Translations under genes and position numbers: made by a program
Part shown: positions 16,830 through 24,959 of the stretch, piece by piece
Layout: every line of letters begins with the position of its first letter
Position numbering within the stretch: the first letter of the stretch is position 1
The notes under the pieces: model-generated
Told to the model about the DNA's origin: nothing
Databases searched by the model: none
What the model saw: only the letters and a program-made list of their open reading frames with translations
Origin: Shewanella sp. SR44-3
GTDB taxonomy: Bacteria > Pseudomonadota > Gammaproteobacteria > Enterobacterales > Shewanellaceae
NCBI RefSeq assembly: GCF_014163735.1
Contig: NZ_JACJDV010000001.1
Coordinates: forward strand, 124,001 to 188,000
Direction of reading: 5' to 3'
DNA length: 64,000 bases

Positions 16830-19069
16830 GAAACGAACATGAGAAGCTTGATATCAGAGTTCAACGCTGGATTTTCCAGCAAGGTTGGCCCAGCCTAAGA
16901 GAAATCCAGTGCCTGGCCATTGAGCCGATACTATCCGCAAACACCGATGTTTTAATCAGTGCGTCAACTGCAGCGGGAAAGACGGAAGCTTTCTTTCTTC
17001 CCGCCATTAGCGCGATTTCGGCTCAAGAAAATGGGGTAGGTATTCTCTATATCAGCCCACTTAAAGCCTTGATCAATGATCAAGACAGGCGTTTGGAAAG
17101 CCTCTCTGATTTACTCAATATGCCGGTCACACCCTGGCATGGCGATAGTCCACAAAGCAGAAAAAATAAGCTAAAGGCATCACCTGCAGGTATTGTCTTG
17201 ATCACGCCAGAGTCACTTGAGTCTCTACTTATTCGTGATGCCAGTTGGGTAAAGTCCGCATTTTCATCTTTAAAATACATTGTGATAGATGAATTTCATG
17301 CCTTTTTGAGTTCAGAGCGCGGACATCATTTATTATCGCTGCTGCACCGGCTGGAACATCTGCTCGGGCGCTTAAAAACACCAATTCCCAGAGTGGCATT
17401 GAGTGCCACACTTGGCGAGCTAGATAAAGTCCCGTTATCACTGCGGCCAAATCAATCTTTACCCTGCAGAATTATCCGGGATTCAAGTTCGACATCGACT
17501 CTCAAGGTCCAAATCAAGGGGTACCTAAATCCTGCTTTGTTAGATCCCGAGATGCCAGTCGATGCCGAATATCAGATCTGCCAAGATCTCTTCAAATTTT
17601 GCCGTGGAAGTAACCATTTAGTATTTGCAAATAGCCGGAGCAGAACTGAGAGCATAGCTGCAACGTTGAGTGACTTATGTGATCAACTGTCGGTGCCAAA
17701 TGAATTTTTTCCACACCATGGTTCGTTATCGAAGGAACTGAGGGAAAGCCTCGAAAAGCGCCTTCAACAAGAGCAATATCCCACAACTGCTTTGTGTACC
17801 ATGACGTTGGAATTGGGTATCGACATCGGAAAAGTCAATTCGGTTGTCCAGGTAACCGCTCCCCACTCTGTTTCAAGCCTTCGCCAAAGGATGGGACGTG
17901 CCGGGCGACGTGGTGGCCCATCTATTCTGCGCATGTTGATTGCAGAAGATGAACTGACTAAAGATTCAAGTGTTATTGATAATCTCCGTTTGGAGCTAAT
18001 ACAGTCATTTGCAATGATCAGGCTATTGATTAGCAGTAAATGGTACGAGCCGGCAGATACATCCCTTCACCACTTTTCTACTCTTTTACATCAGATCCTT
18101 GCTGTTCTTGCACAATGGGGAGGGATTAGAGCTGATCAGCTGTTCAACCTGCTGTGTAAAGAGGGCCCATTCCAACACATTGCTGTAGAAGACTACAAGG
18201 CCGTTCTGCTGCATATGGGTAGCACAGAGTTAATTACCCAGCTTGGTAGTGGAGAGCTGGTTTTAGGCGTGTTAGGTGAGCGTATTACCAGCCACTACTC
18301 ATTTTATGCCGTATTCAAAACGCCAGAAGAGTTTAGGATTATCAGCGGCACCAAAACTCTGGGTACGCTGCCTATCGATTCTTTGGTGTTAGTTGGTCAG
18401 CACATCATATTCGGCGGCAAAAGATGGATAGTTAAAGACATAGATAGCGACAAAAAGACCATTTATGTTGAACATGCCAAAGGTGGGAAACCACCCAAAT
18501 TTGGTGGTAGTGGCATGTCGGTACATGATGTTGTGCGTCAGGAGATGTTCCAAATTCTCTGTGAAGGCGATTACCGAATATCTGTCGCAGATCAGAAGAT
18601 AGATTTTGCCGATGCGAACGCTAGGGCGTTATTTCAGGAAAGCATGGCGTTTTTTAGGAAGACCAATTTAACGCATAACGTATTGCTGCAGCATGGTAAT
18701 AGTACCTATATTTTTACGTGGCTTGGTGACAAAACGGTAAATACGATAGCTGCTCTGCTAATTATGCATGGATATGAAGCAGGCGCTTATGCTGGGGTTA
18801 TCGAAGTGAGTAAAGCATCTTTAAGTGATGTTACGGCGACCTTACACTCCTTGGCAAGTACAGATATACCTAACGCAACAGAGCTCGCTCGCAGTGTTTT
18901 AGAAAAACGAGTAGATAAGTTTGACGAGTTCTTACCTGAAGAAATCCTTTCTACCGGATATGGAACAAAAGCATTTAACATAAATAAAGCAAAAAACTGG
19001 CTAGAAAGATTCAGCACTTCGATTACTCATTCACCAAAGGAGGGCCTTAATAATTCTGTGTCTGGTTAA
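16826..19069 (+). CDS. Lhr/BrxHI-like superfamily 2 DEAD/DEAH helicase
   Basis: This 747-residue SF2 helicase shows motif I ASTAAGKT (46-53), Ia SPLKALIND (78-86), TPESL (128-132), motif II DEFH (155-158), motif III SAT (193-195) and motif VI QRMGRAGRRGG (about 353-363). This is the Lhr-like layout, with a long C-terminal region from about residue 370 that probably holds winged-helix and accessory domains. It is much shorter than E. coli Lhr (about 1538 residues) and close to BrxHI-type helicases, which pair with BrxD in BREX. It overlaps the ATPase gene by 4 bases (ATGA). It probably acts on DNA or RNA with the ATPase. Polarity and substrate are unknown. Confidence 0.88.
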   Translation: MRNEHEKLDIRVQRWIFQQGWPSLREIQCLAIEPILSANTDVLISASTAAGKTEAFFLPAISAISAQENGVGILYISPLKALINDQDRRLESLSDLLNMPVTPWHGDSPQSRKNKLKASPAGIVLITPESLESLLIRDASWVKSAFSSLKYIVIDEFHAFLSSERGHHLLSLLHRLEHLLGRLKTPIPRVALSATLGELDKVPLSLRPNQSLPCRIIRDSSSTSTLKVQIKGYLNPALLDPEMPVDAEYQICQDLFKFCRGSNHLVFANSRSRTESIAATLSDLCDQLSVPNEFFPHHGSLSKELRESLEKRLQQEQYPTTALCTMTLELGIDIGKVNSVVQVTAPHSVSSLRQRMGRAGRRGGPSILRMLIAEDELTKDSSVIDNLRLELIQSFAMIRLLISSKWYEPADTSLHHFSTLLHQILAVLAQWGGIRADQLFNLLCKEGPFQHIAVEDYKAVLLHMGSTELITQLGSGELVLGVLGERITSHYSFYAVFKTPEEFRIISGTKTLGTLPIDSLVLVGQHIIFGGKRWIVKDIDSDKKTIYVEHAKGGKPPKFGGSGMSVHDVVRQEMFQILCEGDYRISVADQKIDFADANARALFQESMAFFRKTNLTHNVLLQHGNSTYIFTWLGDKTVNTIAALLIMHGYEAGAYAGVIEVSKASLSDVTATLHSLASTDIPNATELARSVLEKRVDKFDEFLPEEILSTGYGTKAFNINKAKNWLERFSTSITHSPKEGLNNSVSG

Positions 19070-19071
19070 TT

Positions 19072-19290
19072 TCACAGAATGATATATTCGTCCAAACGGC
19101 CTTCGAAATGGATTGATAGCTGCGATAGTGTCAAATTCCAATTCTGCATCGGGTGAGTCGAACGCGCAATGGTCTTCAATATGAAACCCGCACAAACTAT
19201 CTTGAGTAAACTGTTCTCGTTGGTAAAACCCCCCTTGGTTTTGGTTAGCTTTCTAAACTGACGATGCACTGCTTCCACAATTTAACGGTG
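19072..19290 (-). pseudogene. IS256-family transposase remnant (C-terminal end only)
   Basis: Reverse-strand translation reads VEAVHRQFRKLTKTKGGF and ends NWNLTLSQLSIHFEGRLDEY. This is the conserved C-terminus of IS256/mutator-type DDE transposases. Only about 68 residues remain. The upstream frame decays with a stop a few codons before VEAV, and the DDE catalytic residues are absent. It starts 3 bases past the helicase stop, so an insertion sequence once abutted the cassette. Confidence 0.75.
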
Positions 19291-19346
19291 GCAATCATTG
19301 TTTAATTTTGGGTGCAGTCTTTTGAGTCAACATATACAAAACTGAA

Positions 19347-19360
19347 AAGGTGAACCATGA
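19347..19360 (+). repeat. Direct repeat copy A
   Basis: AAGGTGAACCATGA is identical to 19627-19640. The flanks are also similar: CATATACAAAACTG versus CAGATACACAACTG upstream, and GACCGTCT a short way downstream. The copies are 280 bases apart. Confidence 0.6.
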
Positions 19361-19626
19361 GTGTTTGCGAGACGACCGTCTGAGACAGGACGTCGAAGCG
19401 AGCTACAGGGAGGTATTTGATTTAAATCAAGAGCACGCGTGTCGGTGAGACTTTTTATGAAAGAAATGGGCCATGGCAAGCCTGTACTCGCAACACTGGA
19501 ATTAAGTTATTTTGGTGTATAACAAACTCCTGTCCCAAACCAGTTTGGTTAATGGCTGGAAATGCTGCCTGATTGCAAAGTCAGATTGATAATCTTTTAA
19601 GGGCTAACAGATACACAACTGCTAAG

Positions 19627-19640
19627 AAGGTGAACCATGA
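19627..19640 (+). repeat. Direct repeat copy B
   Basis: This is the second copy of AAGGTGAACCATGA. Its CCATGACG also forms an 8-bp inverted repeat with CGTCATGG about 45 bases downstream, suggesting a hairpin-forming mobile or extragenic element. Confidence 0.55.
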
Positions 19641-19775
19641 CGCTTCACCACGGGAAAGCGAAGCGACCGTCTACTTCTTGCTACCGTCATGGCGTGTTTT
19701 GTTGCTTAGCATGGTCCATTTAGCCGCGATCTTATTTCACAGGAAAGATCAATCACAAAGATGTCTGCAGAAATC

Positions 19776-19798
19776 GATCGCTGCTTATTTTAGCGATC
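19776..19798. repeat. Inverted repeat upstream of nrdA
   Basis: GATCGCT (19776-19782) and AGCGATC (19792-19798) form a 7-bp stem with a 9-base loop. A second palindrome (AGCTCAA-T-TTGAGCT) lies at 19848-19862. The role is unknown. Confidence 0.4.
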
Positions 19799-19891
19799 AA
19801 AACAAAGCGAAAAAATGATTAAGTTTTGTTCTCAGCTTTGAAAACCTAGCTCAATTTGAGCTCTAGGGTTAGCCGCTACTAACGCTACTCG

Positions 19892-19911
19892 TTATCCTCA
19901 AGATATCCACA
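19892..19911. promoter_or_regulatory. Two DnaA-like boxes
   Basis: TTATCCTCA (19892-19900) and ATATCCACA (19903-19911) each match the DnaA box TTATCCACA at 8 of 9 bases. They are 11 bases apart, one helical turn. In E. coli the nrdAB promoter is controlled by paired DnaA boxes, so the same control is inferred here. Confidence 0.5.
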
Positions 19912-19931
19912 ACTTATTAAAAAAAACCTGC

Positions 19932-19960
19932 TTGCAAATAGTGGCCAAACTCACTATCTT
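19932..19960 (+). promoter_or_regulatory. nrdA promoter candidate
   Basis: TTGCAA (19932-19937), a 17-base spacer and TATCTT (19955-19960) form a plausible sigma-70 promoter. The -10 lies within the first NrdR box, so NrdR binding would block polymerase. Confidence 0.45.
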
Positions 19961-19996
19961 GTAGGTACAAAATTTATTTAACACTATATCTTGTGT
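19949..19996. promoter_or_regulatory. Paired NrdR boxes
   Basis: Box 2 (19981-19996), ACACTATATCTTGTGT, is a near-consensus NrdR palindrome. Box 1 (19949-19964) shares the TATCTTGT core. Their starts are 32 bases apart, three helical turns, the spacing typical of NrdR operator pairs. NrdR represses reductase genes when dATP is high. Confidence 0.75.
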
Positions 19997-20159
19997 GTCA
20001 CTCATGTTCTAAGCCACTATTCAAGACAAAGTAAACATGACAAGGTGCGTCGTTTTACTTTGAATTTACTTGGCTAGTTTAGCCGCCATCGCGTTCGCAG
20101 GCCTAAGCCCTGCGCAAACGCTTTTAGTGATCAAAAGATAGCAACAGGGCCTCTCTTTA

Positions 20160-22448
20160 ATGAATACCAATATGACAGTCACCAAACGAAGTGGCGAACG
20201 TGAATCCATAGATTTGGATAAAATCCACCGCGTAATTACTTGGTCTACCAAGGGATTAAAAAATGTCTCGGTTTCTGAAGTTGAGCTGAGATCTCATCTG
20301 CAATTTTTCGATGGTATCCCCACCGAAGCCATCCATGAAACCATCATTAAAGCTGCGGCGGATCTTATCTCCCCAGAGGCACCTGATTACCAGTTCGTTG
20401 CCGCTCGTCTTGCGGTGTTTCACCTGCGCAAAAAAGCCTATGGCCAGTTTGAGCCGCCATCACTTGTTGATCACGTCACCCGTTTAGTTGAGCTTGGTAA
20501 ATACGACAAAAACATTCTTACTGATTATACCCGTGAAGAACTTGAAGTGATGGATACTTATATCGATCACTGGCGCGATATGAACTTCTCTTACGCTGCG
20601 GTTAAGCAGCTTGAAGGCAAGTACTTAGTGCAAAACCGCGTCACTCACGAAGTGTACGAAAGCGCCCAGTTCCTTTACATCTTAGTGGCGGCGTGTTTGT
20701 TTGCTCGCTACCCGGCCGAAACGCGCCTTAAGTACATCAAAGATTTTTATGATGCGACCTCAAGCTTTAAGATTTCATTGCCAACACCTATCATGTCTGG
20801 TGTGCGCACCCCAACGCGTCAATTCAGCTCTTGCGTATTGATAGAGTGTGATGACAGCTTAGATTCAATCAATGCCACGGCATCTTCTATCGTTAAATAC
20901 GTTAGCCAGCGCGCAGGCATTGGCATCAACGCCGGTCGTATTCGCGCCTTAGGTAGCCCAATTCGTGGCGGTGAAGCATTCCACACAGGTTGCTTGCCTT
21001 TTTATAAGTATTTCCAAACCGCGGTTAAGTCGTGCTCTCAAGGCGGCGTACGTGGCGGTGCTGCTACCCTGTTCTACCCAATTTGGCATTTAGAAGTTGA
21101 GTCATTACTAGTACTTAAGAACAACCGCGGCGTCGATGACAACCGCGTGCGTCATTTAGATTACGGTGTGCAGCTTAACAAGTTGATGTACCAACGCTTA
21201 ATCAAAGGCCAAGACATTAGCCTGTTCAGCCCATCAGATGTACCTGGTCTTTATGATGCTTTCTTCGCTGACCAAGTGGAGTTCGAGCGTTTGTATCTGC
21301 AATATGAGCAAGACACGAGTGTGCGTCGTAAGACCTTAAAGGCTGTTGAATTATTTTCACTCATGATGCAAGAACGCGCCTCAACGGGCCGTATCTACAT
21401 TCAAAACGTGGATCATTGCAACACCCACAGCCCGTTCGACCCAAGCGTAGCGCCAATTAAGCAATCTAACTTATGTTTAGAAATTGCATTGCCGACTAAG
21501 CCACTTAAAAATATTGACGATCCAAACGGTGAAATCGCGCTTTGTACGCTTTCAGCCCTTAACTTAGGTGCAATCAAAGATTTAAGTGAGCTTGAACCCT
21601 TGGCTGACTTAGCTGTTCGCGCCCTTGATAATCTATTAGATTATCAAGATTACCCGATTATTTCGGCGCAGCTTGGGTCAATGAACCGTCGTACACTGGG
21701 CATAGGCGTGATTAACTTCGCCAACTACTTAGCCAAGAATGGTAAGAAGTACTCGGACGGCTCTGCTAACAATTTAACTCACAAGACATTCGAAGCCATA
21801 CAGTTCTACCTGTTAAAAGCTTCAATGAACTTGGCTAAAGAGCAAGGTGCATGCCCGTTATTTCACGAGACCACTTACTCTAAAGGCATCTTGCCTATCG
21901 ACACCTATAAGCGTGATTTAGACGCCATTTGCAATGAACCCTTGCACATGGATTGGGAAACCTTGCGTAAAGACATTCAAGAATACGGCTTACGTAACTC
22001 GACCCTGTCAGCGCTTATGCCGTCTGAGACCTCATCGCAAATTTCTAACGCCACCAATGGTATCGAGCCACCACGTGGACTTATCAGCGTCAAGGCAAGT
22101 AAAGATGGCCAGTTAAAGCAAGTGGTGCCTGATTTTGAAGAGCTGCGTGATAGCTATGAATTGCTCTGGAACATGCCAAACAACGATGGATATTTACAAC
22201 TTGTAGGCATAATGCAGAAGTTTATCGACCAAGCGATATCAGCCAACACTAACTATGATCCAAGCCGTTTTGAAGGCCGTAAAGTGCCGATGCAAACCTT
22301 GCTTAAAGACTTGTTAGGTGCCTATAAACTCGGCGTTAAAACCCTGTATTACCATAACACTCGCGATGGTGCCTCTGATCAATTCGATGACATCACTGCC
22401 GTGATTGAAGAAGATGATGATTGTGCCGGCGGTGCGTGTAAAATTTAA
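20160..22448 (+). CDS. nrdA: Class Ia ribonucleotide reductase, alpha subunit
   Basis: NrdA reduces ribonucleoside diphosphates to deoxyribonucleotides aerobically. It has 762 residues (E. coli 761) and near-identical motifs. The N-terminal ATP-cone (VTKRSGERESIDLDKIHRV) carries dATP feedback. FSSCVLIE holds the first active-site Cys. NLCLEIALPT and LCTLSALNLG hold the catalytic NxCxE and second Cys region. The C-terminal CAGGACKI tail carries the redox Cys pair. The start MNTNMTVTKR matches E. coli MNQNLLVTKR, although the ribosome binding site is weak. nrdB follows after 63 bases. Confidence 0.98.
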   Translation: MNTNMTVTKRSGERESIDLDKIHRVITWSTKGLKNVSVSEVELRSHLQFFDGIPTEAIHETIIKAAADLISPEAPDYQFVAARLAVFHLRKKAYGQFEPPSLVDHVTRLVELGKYDKNILTDYTREELEVMDTYIDHWRDMNFSYAAVKQLEGKYLVQNRVTHEVYESAQFLYILVAACLFARYPAETRLKYIKDFYDATSSFKISLPTPIMSGVRTPTRQFSSCVLIECDDSLDSINATASSIVKYVSQRAGIGINAGRIRALGSPIRGGEAFHTGCLPFYKYFQTAVKSCSQGGVRGGAATLFYPIWHLEVESLLVLKNNRGVDDNRVRHLDYGVQLNKLMYQRLIKGQDISLFSPSDVPGLYDAFFADQVEFERLYLQYEQDTSVRRKTLKAVELFSLMMQERASTGRIYIQNVDHCNTHSPFDPSVAPIKQSNLCLEIALPTKPLKNIDDPNGEIALCTLSALNLGAIKDLSELEPLADLAVRALDNLLDYQDYPIISAQLGSMNRRTLGIGVINFANYLAKNGKKYSDGSANNLTHKTFEAIQFYLLKASMNLAKEQGACPLFHETTYSKGILPIDTYKRDLDAICNEPLHMDWETLRKDIQEYGLRNSTLSALMPSETSSQISNATNGIEPPRGLISVKASKDGQLKQVVPDFEELRDSYELLWNMPNNDGYLQLVGIMQKFIDQAISANTNYDPSRFEGRKVPMQTLLKDLLGAYKLGVKTLYYHNTRDGASDQFDDITAVIEEDDDCAGGACKI

Positions 22449-22511
22449 TTTTACACTCAATATTTAACTTGTATGGGGACCTTGAGTCCCCCTTCTCATG
22501 GAAGCGTAAAC

Positions 22512-23642
22512 ATGGCTTATTCAACATTTTGTCAAACACCGAACGATGCCACCAAAGAACCTATGTTCTTTGGTCAAACGGTCAACGTGGCTCGCTACGA
22601 TCAGCAAAAATACGACGTATTTGAAAAGCTAATCGAAAAGCAATTGTCTTTCTTTTGGCGTCCAGAAGAAGTTGACGTCAGCCGTGACAAAATCGACTTC
22701 AATGCCTTGCCTGATCATGAGAAGCACATTTTTATCTCTAATCTTAAGTATCAAACCCTGCTGGACTCTATTCAAGGCCGCTCACCCAACGTAGCGTTTT
22801 TGCCGTTAGTGTCCTTGCCAGAACTTGAAACTTGGATTGAAACTTGGTCATTTTCAGAAACCATTCACTCCCGCTCTTACACGCATATTATTCGTAATAT
22901 TGTTAACGATCCCTCGGTGATTTTCGATGATATCGTAGTGAATGAAGAAATCCTTAAACGCGCCGGTGATATTGCCCAGTATTATGATGACTTGATCCAT
23001 TTAACTCAGATTTTCAACCTTCATGGCGCAGGTACCCACCTTATTGACGGTAAGCAAGTTACGGTTAATTTAAAGGTGCTCAAGAAGTCACTGTATTTGT
23101 GCATGATGTCAGTCAATGCCCTTGAAGCGATCCGCTTTTACGTAAGCTTTGCCTGTTCATTCGCATTTGCAGAGCGTAAGGTCATGGAAGGTAATGCCAA
23201 AATCATCCGCTTAATCGCCCGTGATGAAGCCCTACATTTAAACAGCACGCAGCACATTTTAGCCTTAATGCAAGGCGGCAAAGATGATCCTGAAATGGCC
23301 GAGATCGCCATTGAATGCCAGCAGCAAGCCTATGATTTATTCTACAAAGCAGCTGAGCAAGAAAAGGAATGGGCCAAGTACCTGTTTAAAGACGGCTCCA
23401 TGATTGGCTTAAATGAGCAGATCTTGTGTCAATACGTGGAATACATCACCAATCAAAGAATGAAATCAGTGCATTTACCTCAGCCTTATGCTGAAATCTC
23501 TAATCCTTTACCTTGGATGAAAAACTGGTTAGAAAGTGATGCTGTGCAAGTAGCCCCTCAAGAAGTGGAAGTATCCTCTTACCTAGTAGGACAGATTGAC
23601 TCTTCCGTTAACAGTGACGAGTTTTTAGATTTTGACCTGTAA
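22512..23642 (+). CDS. nrdB: Class Ia ribonucleotide reductase, beta subunit
   Basis: NrdB carries the di-iron tyrosyl radical cofactor for NrdA. The open frame starts at 22473. The ATG at 22512 ([22 protein letters not shown]) matches E. coli NrdB and gives 376 residues, the E. coli length. Iron ligands occur in the [11 protein letters not shown] and RDEALH helices. The C-terminal tail that docks on NrdA ([13 protein letters not shown]) is acidic and hydrophobic as expected. The 3' end overlaps the ferredoxin gene by 11 bases. Confidence 0.98.
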   Translation: MAYSTFCQTPNDATKEPMFFGQTVNVARYDQQKYDVFEKLIEKQLSFFWRPEEVDVSRDKIDFNALPDHEKHIFISNLKYQTLLDSIQGRSPNVAFLPLVSLPELETWIETWSFSETIHSRSYTHIIRNIVNDPSVIFDDIVVNEEILKRAGDIAQYYDDLIHLTQIFNLHGAGTHLIDGKQVTVNLKVLKKSLYLCMMSVNALEAIRFYVSFACSFAFAERKVMEGNAKIIRLIARDEALHLNSTQHILALMQGGKDDPEMAEIAIECQQQAYDLFYKAAEQEKEWAKYLFKDGSMIGLNEQILCQYVEYITNQRMKSVHLPQPYAEISNPLPWMKNWLESDAVQVAPQEVEVSSYLVGQIDSSVNSDEFLDFDL

Positions 23643-23967
23643 ACTGTTTAAGAAAGCGCCTATCGTCAGCTTAAACCTGCAGCCCGTCATCTTGTTTGAT
23701 GGGCAGCAACCAACGCTGCTGGAAGCGTTAGAACAGAAAAAAGTTAACATCTTTTCAGAGTGCCGCAATGGATTTTGCGGTGCCTGTAAAACCCAAGTGT
23801 TGTCCGGCGAAGTCAGCTACATCAAAGAGCCTATCGCCAGCCTCAAAGCTGATGAATGCCTGCCCTGCTGCTGTATTCCCAAAACCGATCTTAGCCTTAA
23901 TCTTTCCACCGAAGGTGTCGAGCTTATCGCTAGACCTCTAAGCGCCACATCGCTCAATCTATTTTAG
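23632..23967 (+). CDS. yfaE: YfaE-type 2Fe-2S ferredoxin
   Basis: This 2Fe-2S ferredoxin regenerates the di-iron tyrosyl cofactor of NrdB in E. coli (YfaE). The cluster-binding Cys pattern is intact: [10 protein letters not shown] (Cys-x4-Cys-x2-Cys), with the fourth Cys in CLPCCC. The frame begins with TTG at 23632, inside the end of nrdB. No ATG or GTG in frame would keep the first beta strand ([11 protein letters not shown]), so the TTG start with translational coupling is the best choice. At 111 residues it is longer than E. coli YfaE (84). Confidence 0.92.
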   Translation: MTCKLFKKAPIVSLNLQPVILFDGQQPTLLEALEQKKVNIFSECRNGFCGACKTQVLSGEVSYIKEPIASLKADECLPCCCIPKTDLSLNLSTEGVELIARPLSATSLNLF

Positions 23968-24011
23968 CGAAATTTAAGTCTCCTTGAGATTGAATTAGCA
24001 AGCTTAAGGGA

Positions 24012-24959
24012 TCATAAAATGCTGTCCATATTAATGGCTTCAACTCGATTTCTGCCATTTTCTTTGGCGCGATATAATTGTTTATCTGCAGTTTCAACAA
24101 GGGTCTGAAGATCCATGTCTTGACTTGGATTCACGCTAGCAAGCCCTGCACTTATGGTGACAAATGCCATTACATCTGATCCTTGATGAGGAATTTTTAG
24201 GGCGATAATGCTGTCCACGATTTGCTGAGTAACAAATAAGGCACCATCGTAATCGGTGTCAGGTAAGACACAGATAAATTCTTCACCGCCAAAACGTGCG
24301 ACTAAATCATAGGGACGATTGACCCTACTGCTGATAGCTTGGGCCACAGAGCGCAAGCAAGTATCCCCTTGAGAGTGCCCATAATGATCGTTATAGCGCT
24401 TAAAATAATCAATATCTAACATTATGATTGAAATGGGCTGCTTAGCGCGGACACAATAAAGCCAAGATTGAGGATAGCTCTCTTCAAATTTTCGGCGATT
24501 GGCAACCCCTGTAAGGCCATCAAGTAAAGCAATTTTCCGCAATAAGTCTGACTGGCATTTGAGCGTAAACTGGTTTTTAATCCGCGCTTTAGTGATCACT
24601 GGATTAATAGGTTTATGGATAAAATCCACCGCCCCCAATTGAAAGCCTTTGACTTCTTTTTCTTCATCAAAATGACCAGTGACAAAAATAATCACCACAT
24701 CTTGCGTCAAAGGATCGGCTTTGAGTCTTTCACAGACATCAAAGCCACTTAAGGTCGGCATTTCTATGTCTAGCAATATGATATCAGGCTGTATTTTTTT
24801 ACACATATCAATGGCTTGAACACCATCTCTAGCCATGTGAATGTCATAATCGTCATTCAAAAGCTGGTGTAGAATTTTGATGTTAACCACTTGATCGTCC
24901 ACTAGCAGTATTTTTCCCCGTATGGGGAGCACCGCCGACACATACTCATCTATGAACAT
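24012..24959 (-). CDS. REC-GGDEF response regulator, diguanylate cyclase
   Basis: This 315-residue regulator makes c-di-GMP on phosphorylation. The receiver domain covers about residues 16-132: ILLVDDQ acidic pair, IILLDIEMP phospho-acceptor Asp, and HKP lysine. The GGDEF domain (about 150-310) has an active A-site RFGGEEF, DGLTGVANRR and LDIDYFKRYND. An I-site RxxD (RPYD) sits five residues before GGEEF, so product inhibition is probably kept. The start overlaps the end of the upstream hybrid kinase gene by 10 bases, so the two are co-translated and probably form one phosphorelay. There is no membrane segment. Confidence 0.95.
   Translation of the reverse strand: MFIDEYVSAVLPIRGKILLVDDQVVNIKILHQLLNDDYDIHMARDGVQAIDMCKKIQPDIILLDIEMPTLSGFDVCERLKADPLTQDVVIIFVTGHFDEEKEVKGFQLGAVDFIHKPINPVITKARIKNQFTLKCQSDLLRKIALLDGLTGVANRRKFEESYPQSWLYCVRAKQPISIIMLDIDYFKRYNDHYGHSQGDTCLRSVAQAISSRVNRPYDLVARFGGEEFICVLPDTDYDGALFVTQQIVDSIIALKIPHQGSDVMAFVTISAGLASVNPSQDMDLQTLVETADKQLYRAKENGRNRVEAINMDSIL

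Larger units (their letters stand above)
19291..20159. other. Decayed mobile DNA and nrdA upstream region
   Basis: About 870 bases lack a convincing gene. The left half (19291-19840) holds two diverged copies of a short motif, several inverted repeats and broken frames, as expected for decayed mobile DNA. The right half (19840-20159) is the nrdAB regulatory region, with DnaA-like boxes and paired NrdR boxes. An 81-codon frame at 19573-19818 shows no recognisable protein pattern. Confidence 0.6.

Noticed and set aside
13248..19069. A full BREX system or a tellurite-resistance operon
   Set aside because: Only BrxD-like and BrxHI-like genes are present; pglZ, pglX, brxA, brxB and brxC are absent. 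Apart from TerB domains there are no terZACDE genes.
19509..19560. An attC-like integron site near TATAACAAACTCC
   Set aside because: The core resembles part of some attC sites, but the paired R and L boxes are not present and no integrase or cassette array is near.
19776..19798. Terminator upstream of nrdA
   Set aside because: A 7-bp stem with a 9-base loop and no T tract; too weak to call as a terminator.
19573..19818. 81-codon open frame
   Set aside because: No ribosome site and no protein pattern; it spans the repeat copy B and an inverted repeat, so it is probably chance in decayed DNA.
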